Below are positions 9,631 through 17,874 of a stretch of 64,000 nucleotides of DNA, in pieces (the stretch's first letter is position 1; each line of letters opens with the position of its first letter). Under the pieces are notes generated by a model. It was not told the DNA's origin and did not search any database. It saw nothing but the letters and a program-made list of their open reading frames with translations. The DNA is taken from positions 806,001 through 870,000 of the forward strand of contig CAVYCE010000001.1 in NCBI GenBank assembly GCA_963766995.1, read 5' to 3'. Origin of the DNA: Bog-473 sp963766995 (GTDB taxonomy: Bacteria > Actinomycetota > Acidimicrobiia > Acidimicrobiales > RAAP-2). The translations under genes were made by a program, and so were the position numbers.

Positions 9631-11322
9631 GTGATTGAACTGCTCGCCGTGGCGTTTCTCGGTGGACTGATCACGGGACTGTCCCCGTGCATCGTGCCTG
9701 TATTGCCGGTGATGTTGGCTGGCGGATCGACGGGCGCCAGCCGGTCGCGCCCATTTCTCATCATCGCCGGTCTTGTCGTCAGCTTCAGCCTCACCGAATT
9801 GGTGGGCAGCACCGTGCTCAGCGCGTTAGGCCTGCCCCAGGACTTCCTCAAGTGGTTCGGTATCGCTCTCCTCCTCATCCTCGCGGTGGGTCTCCTCATC
9901 CCGATTGTCGGTGAGTGGATTGAGCGGCCCTTCGCCCGACTGGGGGGCTCGCGATACGCCACATCGGGAGGAGGATTCGTCCTGGGACTGAGCTTGGGGC
10001 TGGTCTTCGTGCCCTGCGCTGGACCGGTGCTGGGCGCCATCTCCGCCGCATCAGCCAACCACCACGTCAATGCCTCGTCGCTGTTCGTCACACTGTTCTA
10101 TGCCGTTGGTGCCGCACTGCCGCTGCTGATCTTCGCCATTTTGGCCCAACGAGCCACTTTCAGCTGGCAATCCTTGCGCAGCCGACTGCCGACCGTGCGC
10201 CGCGTGTCCGGCGCAGTGTTAGCGGTCACCACGTTGGCTATTGCCTTCGGGTGGCTTGATTCGTTGCAGACAGCAGTGCCCGGGTACACCTCAACCCTGG
10301 AAGATCACATCGAGAGCAACTCCTCCATCTCCAAGCAACTGCAGCAGTTGAGTGGCGAGCACGCCAACTCGTTTGCCAAGAAGGCCAGCGCGGCACAGAA
10401 ATCCACGGTGAAAACCTCGTCCTTGCCCGACCTGGGCACAGCGCCGAACTTCAAGGGGATTGCGGCTTGGCTGAACACCCCGGGGAACAAGCCGCTGAGT
10501 CTCACGCAACTCCGGGGCAAGGTGGTATTGGTCGATTTCTGGACATACTCATGCATCAACTGTCAACGGTCACTTCCCCACGTGGAAGGTTGGTACAGCG
10601 ATTACAAGAAGGACGGCCTGGTCGTCGTCGGCGTCAGCACGCCTGAGTTCGCGTTCGAGCACGTGGTATCCAACGTGTCCAGCGCCGCCAACAATCTCGG
10701 CATTCACTACCCCGTGGCCATCGACAACAACTACGGGACCTGGGACGCCTACAACAACGAGTACTGGCCGGCCGAATACCTCATCGACCCGTCGGGACAA
10801 GTGCGCGCCTACGACTTCGGCGAAGGCGGGTACTCGAAGATGGAGAGCAACATCAGATCACTGCTGACGGCCAATGGTGTCAGTCATCTTCCGGCGCAAA
10901 CCAATGTCCCCAACAAAACACCCACCGAGCAGACCACGCAGGAGAGCTACGTGGGCTACCAAGAGGAGCAGTACGAGGTCGGTACCAGCATTGTGCACAA
11001 CAAGGCCATCGTGTATCACGCCCCATCGTCGGTGCCGCTCAATGAATTTGCCTTCAATGGCACCTGGGACGATGAAAGCCAGCAGGCCACGGCTGGTGCC
11101 AACGCCACTCTTCAGCTGCACTTCGAAGCCGACGATGTTTACTTGGTGTTAGGTGGCACCGGCACCGTCGACGTCTCCTACAACGGACGACATCTGAAAA
11201 CGGTGGCGGTCAACGGCATCCCCAACTTGCACACACTGTTCTCGAGCAGTGCGCTGCAGACTGGCCTGCTCACGCTGACCTTCACACCAGGGGTGCAGGC
11301 CTACGACTTCACCTTCGGATGA
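9631..11322 (+). CDS. DipZ-like CcdA-thioredoxin fusion, disulfide/cytochrome c redox protein
   Basis: This 563-residue protein fuses a CcdA/DsbD-type membrane domain (residues 1-210, six or more helices with the paired redox motifs GLSPCIVPVLP and FVPCAGPVLG) to an extracytoplasmic thioredoxin/TlpA-like domain (about 260-415). That domain has an active site WTYSCINCQRSLPH, a CxxC. The last ~130 residues form a beta-rich domain, as in mycobacterial DipZ. The membrane part is expected to carry electrons from cytoplasmic thioredoxin to the outer domain, which then reduces periplasmic disulfides, for example for cytochrome c maturation. The start is GTG at 9631; the membrane domain begins immediately. 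It is divergent from the membrane protein at 8891-9500 and converges on the acyl-CoA synthetase with a 3-base gap. Confidence 0.88.
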   Translation: MIELLAVAFLGGLITGLSPCIVPVLPVMLAGGSTGASRSRPFLIIAGLVVSFSLTELVGSTVLSALGLPQDFLKWFGIALLLILAVGLLIPIVGEWIERPFARLGGSRYATSGGGFVLGLSLGLVFVPCAGPVLGAISAASANHHVNASSLFVTLFYAVGAALPLLIFAILAQRATFSWQSLRSRLPTVRRVSGAVLAVTTLAIAFGWLDSLQTAVPGYTSTLEDHIESNSSISKQLQQLSGEHANSFAKKASAAQKSTVKTSSLPDLGTAPNFKGIAAWLNTPGNKPLSLTQLRGKVVLVDFWTYSCINCQRSLPHVEGWYSDYKKDGLVVVGVSTPEFAFEHVVSNVSSAANNLGIHYPVAIDNNYGTWDAYNNEYWPAEYLIDPSGQVRAYDFGEGGYSKMESNIRSLLTANGVSHLPAQTNVPNKTPTEQTTQESYVGYQEEQYEVGTSIVHNKAIVYHAPSSVPLNEFAFNGTWDDESQQATAGANATLQLHFEADDVYLVLGGTGTVDVSYNGRHLKTVAVNGIPNLHTLFSSSALQTGLLTLTFTPGVQAYDFTFG

Positions 11323-11325
11323 CCC

Positions 11326-12936
11326 TCAGTTAATCGCTCGGGCTTTGCCAGCCCAGTACGGAGCGCGCAACTCGCGCTTGAGGATCTTGCCGGATGGATT
11401 GCGGGGGAGGACGTCGGTGGCATCCACCGAAGTCGGGCACTTGTAGTGGGCCAGATGCTCTCGACAATGGGCGATGATGGCCGCAGCGTCCAAGGAGGAG
11501 TCAGGCGACAGCACGACTATGGCCTTCACGGTCTCGCCCCAGCGCTCGTCGGGAACGCCAATCACGGCGGCGTCGGCCACCGAAGGGTGAGACAGCAGCA
11601 CATTTTCCACTTCGGCCGGGTAGATATTCTCGCCACCGCTCACGATCATGTCCTTCATACGATCGTGTAGGAAGAGATAACCGTCCTCGTTCATGTATCC
11701 GGCATCGCCGGTGTGCAGCCAGCCCTCCGCGTTGACGGTGGCCGCCGTCTCTTCGGGTTTCCCCCAGTAGCCCGCCATGTTGTACGGCGAACGCGTCCAC
11801 ACCTCTCCCACGTCACCCAGTAGGGCGTCATCGCCGGTGTCAGGATCAACCACCCGAAGTTCGACGGACGAGTGTGGCTTGCCGGCGGAACGGAGCAGTC
11901 CCTTGCGGGGCCCGTCTGGATCGTGATCTGCCGCGGCCAGAGCGGTAATGGCCCCGGTCGTCTCCGTCATGCCGTAGACCTGAACGAAGTCGCAGCCGAA
12001 GGTCGACATGCAGCGAACCAGTACATCCTCGGAAATGGGCGACGCTCCATAGAAAATCAGGCGAAGGCTGGACAGGTCGGTCGAGCTCATGGTGGGCGTG
12101 GCCAACAGAATCATGAGCACCGCCGGCACCAAGAACATTTCGGTGATGCCTTCAGTTTCGATCAACTGCAGGAGCAGTGCCGGATCGACGTCGCGCAAAA
12201 TGATGGATCGACCGCCACGCGACATGGCACAGAGGGCCCAGCCCGAACCCCCGATATGAAATAACGGCATGGCGACCAGGCTCACCGTGTCATCAGCAAT
12301 GTGGAACGTCACACCCGCCTCAGAGATGGCGGTAGAGAGATTGGCGTTGGTCAGCATTACGCCCTTGGGCAGGCCGGTCGTCCCCGAGGTGTAGAGCTGC
12401 ATGCTCACCTCATCGGGATCCCCGACGTGTCCAGCATCAATCGGTTCACAATGATCGAGCCACTGTGAGAATCCGATGGCGCGCCCGTCTCCCGATGTGT
12501 CGTCGACATCCGCATCGTCGGACACCACAACGATGCGCGTCACCTCGGGAAGCGAGCTGTCCATCTGCGTCAATGCTGGGAGATAGTCAGGATGGATAAA
12601 GAGGATGCGTGCCGCCGCGTCGTCGATGATGGCGGCCATTTCGTTCGGTGCCAGCCGCCAGTTCACGGCCACATTGACAGCACCGACCAACGCCCCACCA
12701 AACAGGATGTCGAAGTAGGCCAACCCATTGCGGTCGAGGAAGGTCAACCGATCTCCCACCCCGAATCCGTCGCGTTGCAGGGCTTGCGACACCCGGCAAG
12801 CCCGCTGGTATTCCTCGGCCCAAGAACGGCGGAAGGCTCCTGCCACCAACATCTCGTGCTCCGGCTGGGACTGAGCTAAGCGCCTGATCATCCCGGCCAC
12901 CGTGAACTGGTCTTCTAGGCCCGCCGTGGGGGACAT
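11326..12936 (-). CDS. Acyl-CoA synthetase (AMP-forming, fatty-acid-CoA ligase family)
   Basis: A full-length ANL-superfamily enzyme (536 residues) with the P-loop LYTSGTTGLPKGVMLT (about residues 180-195), the VYGMTETTG motif (about 320), WLHTGDAGYMNEDGY (about 415), the hinge DRMKDMIVSGGENIYPAE and the catalytic lysine in NPSGKILKREL near the C-terminus. It should activate a carboxylic acid, probably a medium or long fatty acid, to the CoA thioester via an acyl-adenylate. The start is ATG 12936, six bases after GAGGAGAGG; a GTG two codons earlier is less well placed. It has no operon partner: it converges on the DipZ-like gene and faces the 617-base gap upstream of the Rpf-like gene. Confidence 0.9.
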   Translation of the reverse strand: MSPTAGLEDQFTVAGMIRRLAQSQPEHEMLVAGAFRRSWAEEYQRACRVSQALQRDGFGVGDRLTFLDRNGLAYFDILFGGALVGAVNVAVNWRLAPNEMAAIIDDAAARILFIHPDYLPALTQMDSSLPEVTRIVVVSDDADVDDTSGDGRAIGFSQWLDHCEPIDAGHVGDPDEVSMQLYTSGTTGLPKGVMLTNANLSTAISEAGVTFHIADDTVSLVAMPLFHIGGSGWALCAMSRGGRSIILRDVDPALLLQLIETEGITEMFLVPAVLMILLATPTMSSTDLSSLRLIFYGASPISEDVLVRCMSTFGCDFVQVYGMTETTGAITALAAADHDPDGPRKGLLRSAGKPHSSVELRVVDPDTGDDALLGDVGEVWTRSPYNMAGYWGKPEETAATVNAEGWLHTGDAGYMNEDGYLFLHDRMKDMIVSGGENIYPAEVENVLLSHPSVADAAVIGVPDERWGETVKAIVVLSPDSSLDAAAIIAHCREHLAHYKCPTSVDATDVLPRNPSGKILKRELRAPYWAGKARAIN

Positions 12937-13053
12937 TCGCACCTCTCCTCAGGAATGTGGGGTCGGGGCCCACCTGTGGACAGGGACCCTAGGCATCCCT
13001 GTAGGGCCCGTGCCGACGAAGTGACCCCGAAGAGTTTTCCCAGCGTAAGCAGT

Positions 13054-13077
13054 TATTTCTGCTGCTTTAAAGAAATA
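13054..13077. repeat. Inverted repeat with 7-bp arms
   Basis: TATTTCT - ten bases - AGAAATA is a perfect 7-bp inverted repeat in the AT-rich half of the intergenic region. It lies 118 bases upstream of the acyl-CoA synthetase start. It could be an operator or a small hairpin; there is no T-run to make it a convincing terminator. Confidence 0.35.
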
Positions 13078-13131
13078 CCGCAGCAATCAGACGATGTCAT
13101 TGAGGTAAATGGGGGTCTCTGATCTGGGCCT

Positions 13132-13149
13132 TTGTGAATTCCTTCACAA
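13132..13149. promoter_or_regulatory. CRP/FNR-type palindrome TGTGA-N6-TCACA
   Basis: TTGTGAA - TTCC - TTCACAA is a perfect 18-base palindrome containing TGTGA-N6-TCACA, which matches the CRP consensus exactly. It lies about 405 bases upstream of the Rpf-like start (13554) and about 196 bases upstream of the acyl-CoA synthetase start (12936). In Mycobacterium tuberculosis the CRP homologue Rv3676 controls rpfA through a similar site, so control of this secreted cell-wall gene by a CRP-family factor is plausible. No full-length CRP regulator is encoded in the window. Confidence 0.55.
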
Positions 13150-13330
13150 TTGTAGTTTGGATACTCCCAGGTCAGAGGCCACTTTTCTCCTAAACCGTCA
13201 CGCAACGGGGCCTGCTGCTAAAGTGAGTTCCGCAAATCCGAATCGGGCTTTCTGGTAGGTGGTGCCGCGGGATATCTCGCCGCAAGCAGAAAGTGGCAAA
13301 CGATTCGGGCCACCCAGACCTGTCGGGGTC

Positions 13331-13359
13331 TCGGCATGTCCACGTTCCGGACATACCGA
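13331..13359 (+). other. Stem-loop in the leader of the Rpf-like gene
   Basis: TCGG-C-ATGTCC, a 7-base loop, then GGACAT-A-CCGA can form a hairpin of 6 + 4 base pairs with one internal mismatch. It lies about 195 bases upstream of the start codon in the presumed 5' leader. Many actinobacterial rpf leaders carry a c-di-AMP (ydaO) riboswitch, but I could not find that riboswitch's conserved core here. Confidence 0.35.
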
Positions 13360-13553
13360 GGACGACGAAAAGAGGCGAAGACACACCGAGGACATTCCCG
13401 GGCCCTGATTTACACCGGCCGCACACCCTGAGGCGACACGCCAGAACGGACGATGCCTTCCCGCTCTCCGTTCGGGGCTTGCATGCGATGGCCGGAGCCC
13501 GCCCCCACCGAGCAGAGCCTGGCGCACTTGTGCGCCCGACGAAGGGAGGTGCC

Positions 13554-14081
13554 GTGCGGATCCGCATTGCACTAACGACGGCAACCGCCGTCAGCATGAC
13601 TACAGCAGCATTTTTCACTTTATTGAATAGCTCACCGGCTGCTTCAGCCAAGAGCAACAGCACCTCGTTGCAGGAAGCATCACAGTTCACGACGCCAGCG
13701 TTGACATCTTTCGCAGTGCCCATGACGGTGAACACTGCGAACGGGCCGACCGTAGAAGTCGCCGGCAATCCAATCGTGGTGCCGTCGGCAAATGCGACGA
13801 CACCATTACCTGTACCCGTTCCACCGGTACCGCAAACGGATGCCAATAGTCCGTACACCCGCGACTGGATGTGCATTCGCATCCACGAATCGGGTAATCA
13901 GTACAACAACCCCAACATGCCATCAGGTGCCTACGGCATTCTGGTCAGCACTTGGCATGACTTCGGGTACTCAGGTTGGCCGTACCAAGCGTCAGCCGTT
14001 GTGCAAGACCACTTAGCGTTGGTGCTGTACTCGCTCTACGGGTTCCACCCGTGGAGCTCGCGCTTCGCCTGCGGTCTCTAA
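13554..14081 (+). CDS. Secreted Rpf-like/lysozyme-fold cell-wall protein
   Basis: A 175-residue exported protein. The start is GTG 13554, a few bases after GGGAGG; the frame stays open further upstream, but that part looks non-coding. Residues 1-31 form a signal peptide ending near SSPAASA. A Thr/Val/Pro-rich linker runs to about residue 100, and a compact C-terminal domain of about 70 residues begins at RDWMCIRIHESGNQY. That IxxHESGNxY signature, followed by GAYGIL, the Trp/Tyr-rich segment and the final WSSRFACGL, resembles resuscitation-promoting-factor and transglycosylase-like domains. The Glu in HESG is the likely catalytic acid. The expected role is cleavage of peptidoglycan glycan strands at the cell surface during growth or resuscitation. 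It converges on the next gene with one base between stops. Confidence 0.75.
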   Translation: MRIRIALTTATAVSMTTAAFFTLLNSSPAASAKSNSTSLQEASQFTTPALTSFAVPMTVNTANGPTVEVAGNPIVVPSANATTPLPVPVPPVPQTDANSPYTRDWMCIRIHESGNQYNNPNMPSGAYGILVSTWHDFGYSGWPYQASAVVQDHLALVLYSLYGFHPWSSRFACGL

Positions 14082-14082
14082 C

Positions 14083-14457
14083 TCAACCCCCTCCGAATAT
14101 GGCGGTGACTTGCGCCATATCGAAGTAATCCCGCCATGCGGTGATCTTTCCGTCCACGACGTGAAAGGCACCCATGACGGGTAACGGGGAGCTCTTGCCA
14201 TTCATGGTGAAGCGATCGGTTCGCTCTGTCAACACGGTCGAACCATCGCTCGCCAAATGGTGAATCTCGAACTCCAACCCGTCGCAGATCCCGACGAACA
14301 TGTTGAGCACCGCCATGGTGGCCTCAATCCCCTCGGCCGGATCCATGGGGATGTTGTGGTACACGATGTCATCGGAGAAGAACTTCCGAAGCGCTTCGGG
14401 GTCGCGATCGACCACCGCGGCGCAGAAATCCCGCACGACTTGTTCGGCACTTGGCAT
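14083..14457 (-). CDS. Limonene-1,2-epoxide hydrolase family protein
   Basis: A 124-residue alpha+beta-barrel (SnoaL/NTF2-like) protein. It keeps the catalytic set of limonene-epoxide hydrolases: Tyr33 and Asn35 (in VYHNIPMDP), Arg79 and Asp81 (TERTDRF) and Asp110 (WRDYFD). In the family, Asp-Arg-Asp activates water for one-step epoxide opening, with Tyr and Asn positioning the water. Mycobacterial EphG-type proteins are similar. This makes true epoxide hydrolase activity more likely than a generic SnoaL role, though the substrate (terpene, steroid or fatty epoxide) is unknown. It is on its own, convergent with the Rpf-like gene. Confidence 0.85.
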   Translation of the reverse strand: MPSAEQVVRDFCAAVVDRDPEALRKFFSDDIVYHNIPMDPAEGIEATMAVLNMFVGICDGLEFEIHHLASDGSTVLTERTDRFTMNGKSSPLPVMGAFHVVDGKITAWRDYFDMAQVTAIFGGG

Positions 14458-14548
14458 TCGTCGCCTCCAATTCGAAATTCCCAGACGCCATCATTTATCA
14501 CGCCGCAAGTTGTTCCGTCATGATGATGGAGTGACAAGGCGAGTGGCC

Positions 14549-15238
14549 ATGCTGGCTCCCATGCGACCCGAGCTCAAGGCTTTGGTCAAGGCCGGGACGC
14601 TGACCAAGACGGCCCGGAATGGCGTGTTTTCGCATCAGGGCGCCACCGGCGACTGGTCGATCTTGGCCGGCATCATCGGCATAGGTCCTGCCCGGGCCCG
14701 TGATGCCACGGTGCGCATGCTGGAAGAGGGACCTTTCGACCACGTCATGGTGGTGGGGATTGCCGGTGGGCTTGATCCGATGCTGAGCATCGGCGCCCTC
14801 ATAGTGCCTAGCCGAGTACGCCTCTATCCCGACGGTCCGACGTTCTCAAGCCGACCGTTGGCCCCACGAGTCGCCGACGGCGGGCTCATGACCACCGATG
14901 GTCTGTTCAGTGAAGACACGGTGTGGCGTTCCATCCTCGACGCTGGTTTCGGCGCCGTCGACATGGAGGCTTCAGCCGTGGCCGATGTATGCGACGCCGC
15001 CGGAGTGGACTGGTCCGTGTATAGAGGTATCAGCGACCGACCGGACGAGCACATCGTCGATCAGGCCGTGTTTGCCCTGAGCAAGCCGGATGGCACCGCT
15101 GACCTGGGGGCGGTGGCCAAGTATTTGGCGCTCGACCCCCGGCGCGCCAAGGCCATGGCACACCTCAACAAATGCATGCAACTGGCCGCCTCCGTAGCCG
15201 CTGAAGCGGCCATGGCTGACCTCAGGGCGGCCGACTGA
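14549..15238 (+). CDS. Phosphorylase-superfamily nucleosidase (MTA/SAH nucleosidase-like)
   Basis: A protein of about 229 residues with the nucleoside phosphorylase (PNP/UDP) fold signatures: a glycine-rich GIAGGLDPMLSIGALIVPS strand-turn in the first half, and DMEASAVADVCDAAGV in the second, where the Met-Glu pair normally contacts ribose and an Asp (ISDRPDE) contacts the base. This is the pattern of MTA/SAH or futalosine-type nucleosidases, which release adenine or hypoxanthine from a nucleoside. The exact substrate is uncertain because the N-terminal half is divergent. The start is uncertain: ATG 14549 is preceded by AAGG at nine bases, but GTG codons at 14531 and 14543 are in frame. It is divergent from the epoxide hydrolase gene. 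Confidence 0.75.
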   Translation: MLAPMRPELKALVKAGTLTKTARNGVFSHQGATGDWSILAGIIGIGPARARDATVRMLEEGPFDHVMVVGIAGGLDPMLSIGALIVPSRVRLYPDGPTFSSRPLAPRVADGGLMTTDGLFSEDTVWRSILDAGFGAVDMEASAVADVCDAAGVDWSVYRGISDRPDEHIVDQAVFALSKPDGTADLGAVAKYLALDPRRAKAMAHLNKCMQLAASVAAEAAMADLRAAD

Positions 15239-15247
15239 CGCGATGCG

Positions 15248-15730
15248 TCAGTCGCAACTCTCGTACACCGTCATGTACCAACCGGGCGTGAGTGCCGGCC
15301 CGACCAGGAACACGGCGTGCCCGTGTCCCGGTTTGCCGCCCTTGTAGGTGGGCGGGTAATTGTGCGTGAACGTACAGGTGTAGTCGCCTGGGGGATTTCG
15401 CTTGCAGGACTGCAGCTTCAGATTCACGGCCATGGAGTGCATGGCCGTGAGCTGAGCCCGAGCTGCGGGGTTGGTCACGTGATCAAGATCGACGACGTTG
15501 TGGGCATTCCATGCCGCGGCCAAATACGTCATGGCCGATTGCGGCGTCTTGAAATGCGGCGGCGTGAGGTTCGTCTTCAACGCAGTGGACGTGGTGGTGG
15601 TCGCCTTCGTGGCTGAATGCACTCGTGGCGCTGATGGACCCGAGTGATGCACCGCCAGTATGACGAGGCCGGCCACCAATGCGATGGCCGCCACTCCAAC
15701 CGCCCACTTCAACCAACCGGAATCACGCAT
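15248..15730 (-). CDS. Membrane-anchored extracytoplasmic protein of unknown function
   Basis: I do not recognise this 160-residue protein. It has one N-terminal membrane segment (about residues 8-27), a Ser/Thr-rich linker with an Ala-Thr-Thr-Thr run, and an extracytoplasmic domain from about residue 58. Two cysteines close together (KLQSCKRNPPGDYTCTF) and a third near the C-terminus suggest a disulfide. The fold resembles small Actinobacteria-specific sensor or substrate-binding domains with a single anchor, but no catalytic motif is visible. It lies 12 bases downstream of the MDMPI-type gene on the same strand, so the two may be co-transcribed. Confidence 0.65.
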   Translation of the reverse strand: MRDSGWLKWAVGVAAIALVAGLVILAVHHSGPSAPRVHSATKATTTTSTALKTNLTPPHFKTPQSAMTYLAAAWNAHNVVDLDHVTNPAARAQLTAMHSMAVNLKLQSCKRNPPGDYTCTFTHNYPPTYKGGKPGHGHAVFLVGPALTPGWYMTVYESCD

Positions 15731-15742
15731 GGTCCACCCCCT

Positions 15743-16609
15743 TCAGATGCACCGCATGCTACCGGCGGCATCTTCATGAGATGGCTGGAACACTTGATCA
15801 AGATTGCCGAGTAGCCAACGGTGCTGCTCATCGATCGTCACCGCTAACGGAGTGCGAATACTCAGTGCCTCGAGCAACTCGATGGCGTCACCGGTGACGG
15901 TGACCGAAGCGCCGGAAGGTGGTCCGGAGCTGACCAAAATGGTGGGGCCGATGTCAACCACAATGCAGGCGTCAGGATCAGTGACCCGCAATTCCAGCGT
16001 CCCGTGCCGCGTGGGCGCATCGGCGTCTCGAAGAGCCGCACCTAACCCAGCCACGTAGGCCAATGAACCGATGATTTCGTCAGGTACCTCGACGACATCA
16101 CGCCCGAGCGGTAGGGCAATGTCTCGCTCGTGCACCCATGCATCCCACAACGCATGCAGGGCGAGGACGCGGATGGCTAGGTGGCCGGGGGGTGCCTCGG
16201 CCATGAGTTCCCACGAAGCGGCAGAGAGATGCTCCACCTCGGTGCGCAGCGCGGCAGTGGATTCGAGGTAATTGTGCAGTGTCTCGGCCGGCGTCAGCGA
16301 TCGTACCGACGACACCAGCTCTTCTGGGGTGGCGACTGGATCGAAGTCAACCAGGTAGCGGGTGGGCGTCCCAGCCGCGCCGAACTTGATGGAAAGCGCC
16401 CAGAATTGGTTCACCGTGACCAGGTGATTGACCACGTCCTGCACCGACCAACCAACACAACGGCTGGCGCAAGCCCACTGGGCGGCCGAAAGGTCGCTCA
16501 GCAGTTCACCCAGACGGTCGCGCTGACGGAGCATGGGTGTGGCCGCGTCGGTCACGATCGAATCGACGTGCAGCAACGGATGCTCGCCGTAGACCGGCGA
16601 CAGCTTCAT
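15743..16609 (-). CDS. Mycothiol-dependent maleylpyruvate isomerase family (DinB-like) protein
   Basis: The 288-residue protein begins with a DinB-like four-helix metal-binding domain of the MDMPI (TIGR03083) type: RCVGWSVQDVVNHLVTVNQF around residue 55 and HALWDAWVHERDIALPLG around 155, carrying His residues typical of the metal site. The C-terminal ~90 residues are the sterol-carrier-like domain common in this family. Members use mycothiol or act as unknown metal-dependent enzymes, and mycothiol is an Actinobacteria-specific thiol. The chosen ATG at 16609 lacks a clear ribosome-binding site; a GTG at the codon before TDAATPMLRQ would give a start closer to the usual family length. Function beyond the family is not inferable. 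Confidence 0.72.
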   Translation of the reverse strand: MKLSPVYGEHPLLHVDSIVTDAATPMLRQRDRLGELLSDLSAAQWACASRCVGWSVQDVVNHLVTVNQFWALSIKFGAAGTPTRYLVDFDPVATPEELVSSVRSLTPAETLHNYLESTAALRTEVEHLSAASWELMAEAPPGHLAIRVLALHALWDAWVHERDIALPLGRDVVEVPDEIIGSLAYVAGLGAALRDADAPTRHGTLELRVTDPDACIVVDIGPTILVSSGPPSGASVTVTGDAIELLEALSIRTPLAVTIDEQHRWLLGNLDQVFQPSHEDAAGSMRCI

Positions 16610-16680
16610 GCGCGGAAGGTAGCACGGGGGACTGCGTGGAAGCCGGGTGACTCTGCCGTCGTCGAGCTCCTGTCACTAGG

Positions 16681-17835
16681 GTGATCCGAGTGAAAGCACG
16701 TGGGACGCTCAACTGGGTCAGAGCGCTCATGGCCGCCGGTGTGATGATGGCCGCAGGTGCTGTGGTCTTCGCTGTGCCGAGCCACATTTCAAGTGCCGCG
16801 GCGGCCGGCACGAGCGCGGACGTACTGACCGCGGTCGGTCCCTTCGCCAATGGCATTGACACCGGCAATCCCGAATACGAGACGGATCAAAACCTCTGGC
16901 TGGACAACCAAGGGGGCGTGGTGACCTGGGGTGCCATCGCTCCCTGTCGACTCACTGGAGAGGCGGTGACCTTCAGCAACGGCGACAGCGCCATTTACGC
17001 TCCGTCGTCCACCGGCGTCACCGCACCTCCGGGCGTGGCGGTGAACAAAATTTCCGTTGGAGGCACCAACTGCACCAATACGATCGGCGCCATCGGCATT
17101 GCTGCCTCACCCGATGGAGGCGGTTACTACGTCGGTGACAACAACCAAGAGGTGTACGCCTACGGCGATGCCGAGTATGGCCAGTCCATGACCGCGCCGC
17201 CGGCCGACTCTTCGCAACGGCCTGCGGTGGGCATCGCAGTGGAAGAAGTCAGCAACGGCTCCATGGGCTACCTGACGGTGACAGCCCAGGGCCAGGTCAT
17301 CGCCAACGGTACCGAGTTCTACGGTTCGATCAATGAGCCCCTGAACGAGCCCATCGTGGGCATTGCCGTCACGCCGGACAACGAGGGCTATTGGTTGGTG
17401 GCTTCCGATGGTGGCGTCTTCGCCTTCGGCGATGCCACGTACTACGGCGGCATGGGGGGCAAGCACCTCAACCAGCCCATCGTGGGTATGGCGGCAGACG
17501 ACGCCACCGGGGGGTACTGGCTGGTAGCGGCCGACGGCGGCATCTTCTCGTTTAATGCGCCCTTCTACGGCAGCACTGGCAACATCCAACTCAACAAGCC
17601 AATCATCGGCATGGAAGCGGCCCCCAACGGCTCGGGTTACCGGTTTGTGGCCTCTGATGGCGGCGTCTTCTGTTTCAAACTGCCCTACGTGGGCAGCCTC
17701 GGAGGGAACCCGCCCGCCAGTCCAATCGAGGGCTTGGCGCCATCTGGGAGCACCGGCTACTGGCTGGTCGAACACGACGGATCGGTGCAAGCATTCGGGT
17801 CGGCGCCAAAGGTCTCGCTCCAGCCAAACCCCTGA
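16681..17835 (+). CDS. Secreted GYW-repeat protein, predicted six-bladed propeller
   Basis: A 384-residue secreted protein. Residues 1-45 are a signal sequence (start GTG 16681, or GTG 16690). From about residue 145 it consists of six related units, each with a G-Y-hydrophobic-x-V...DGGVFxFGDA-like core. Their GY codons start at 17122, 17266, 17386, 17512, 17635 and 17755, so unit length is 40-48 residues. Six such units suggest a small beta-propeller. Repeats of the GYWLVASDGGVFAFG type are frequent in secreted Acidimicrobiia proteins; this is my main taxonomic clue and is family knowledge. A ligand-binding or surface-adhesion role is possible, and no catalytic residue is evident. The gene stands alone upstream of the sensor kinase at 17875. 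Confidence 0.8.
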   Translation: MIRVKARGTLNWVRALMAAGVMMAAGAVVFAVPSHISSAAAAGTSADVLTAVGPFANGIDTGNPEYETDQNLWLDNQGGVVTWGAIAPCRLTGEAVTFSNGDSAIYAPSSTGVTAPPGVAVNKISVGGTNCTNTIGAIGIAASPDGGGYYVGDNNQEVYAYGDAEYGQSMTAPPADSSQRPAVGIAVEEVSNGSMGYLTVTAQGQVIANGTEFYGSINEPLNEPIVGIAVTPDNEGYWLVASDGGVFAFGDATYYGGMGGKHLNQPIVGMAADDATGGYWLVAADGGIFSFNAPFYGSTGNIQLNKPIIGMEAAPNGSGYRFVASDGGVFCFKLPYVGSLGGNPPASPIEGLAPSGSTGYWLVEHDGSVQAFGSAPKVSLQPNP

Positions 17836-17874
17836 GCCAGGTTCCTCCCCGTCGGTACACTCGGAGCGGAGGCG

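Larger units (their letters stand above)
12937..13553. other. 617-base gene-free divergent intergenic region
   Basis: This is the only stretch longer than 300 bases in the window without a gene. It separates the divergent acyl-CoA synthetase and Rpf-like genes. The left half (to about 13170) is locally AT-richer and holds two perfect inverted repeats, listed separately. The right half (13170-13553) is GC-rich with several possible hairpins, and the nonamer ACCGAGGAC occurs twice (13355-13363 and 13385-13393). It is most simply a long 5' leader for the Rpf-like gene. A 230-codon reverse-strand reading frame from 13882 to 13190 overlaps it but has no recognisable domain, so I left it out. Confidence 0.6.

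Noticed and set aside
13170..13553. c-di-AMP (ydaO) riboswitch in the Rpf leader
   Set aside because: I could not find the conserved core motifs of that class; only a generic stem-loop and weak similarity near 13222-13260 were seen.
13190..13882. 230-codon reverse frame across the Rpf-like gene and its leader
   Set aside because: It is antisense to a clear secreted-protein gene, has no recognisable domain and no ribosome-binding site; high GC makes such frames common.
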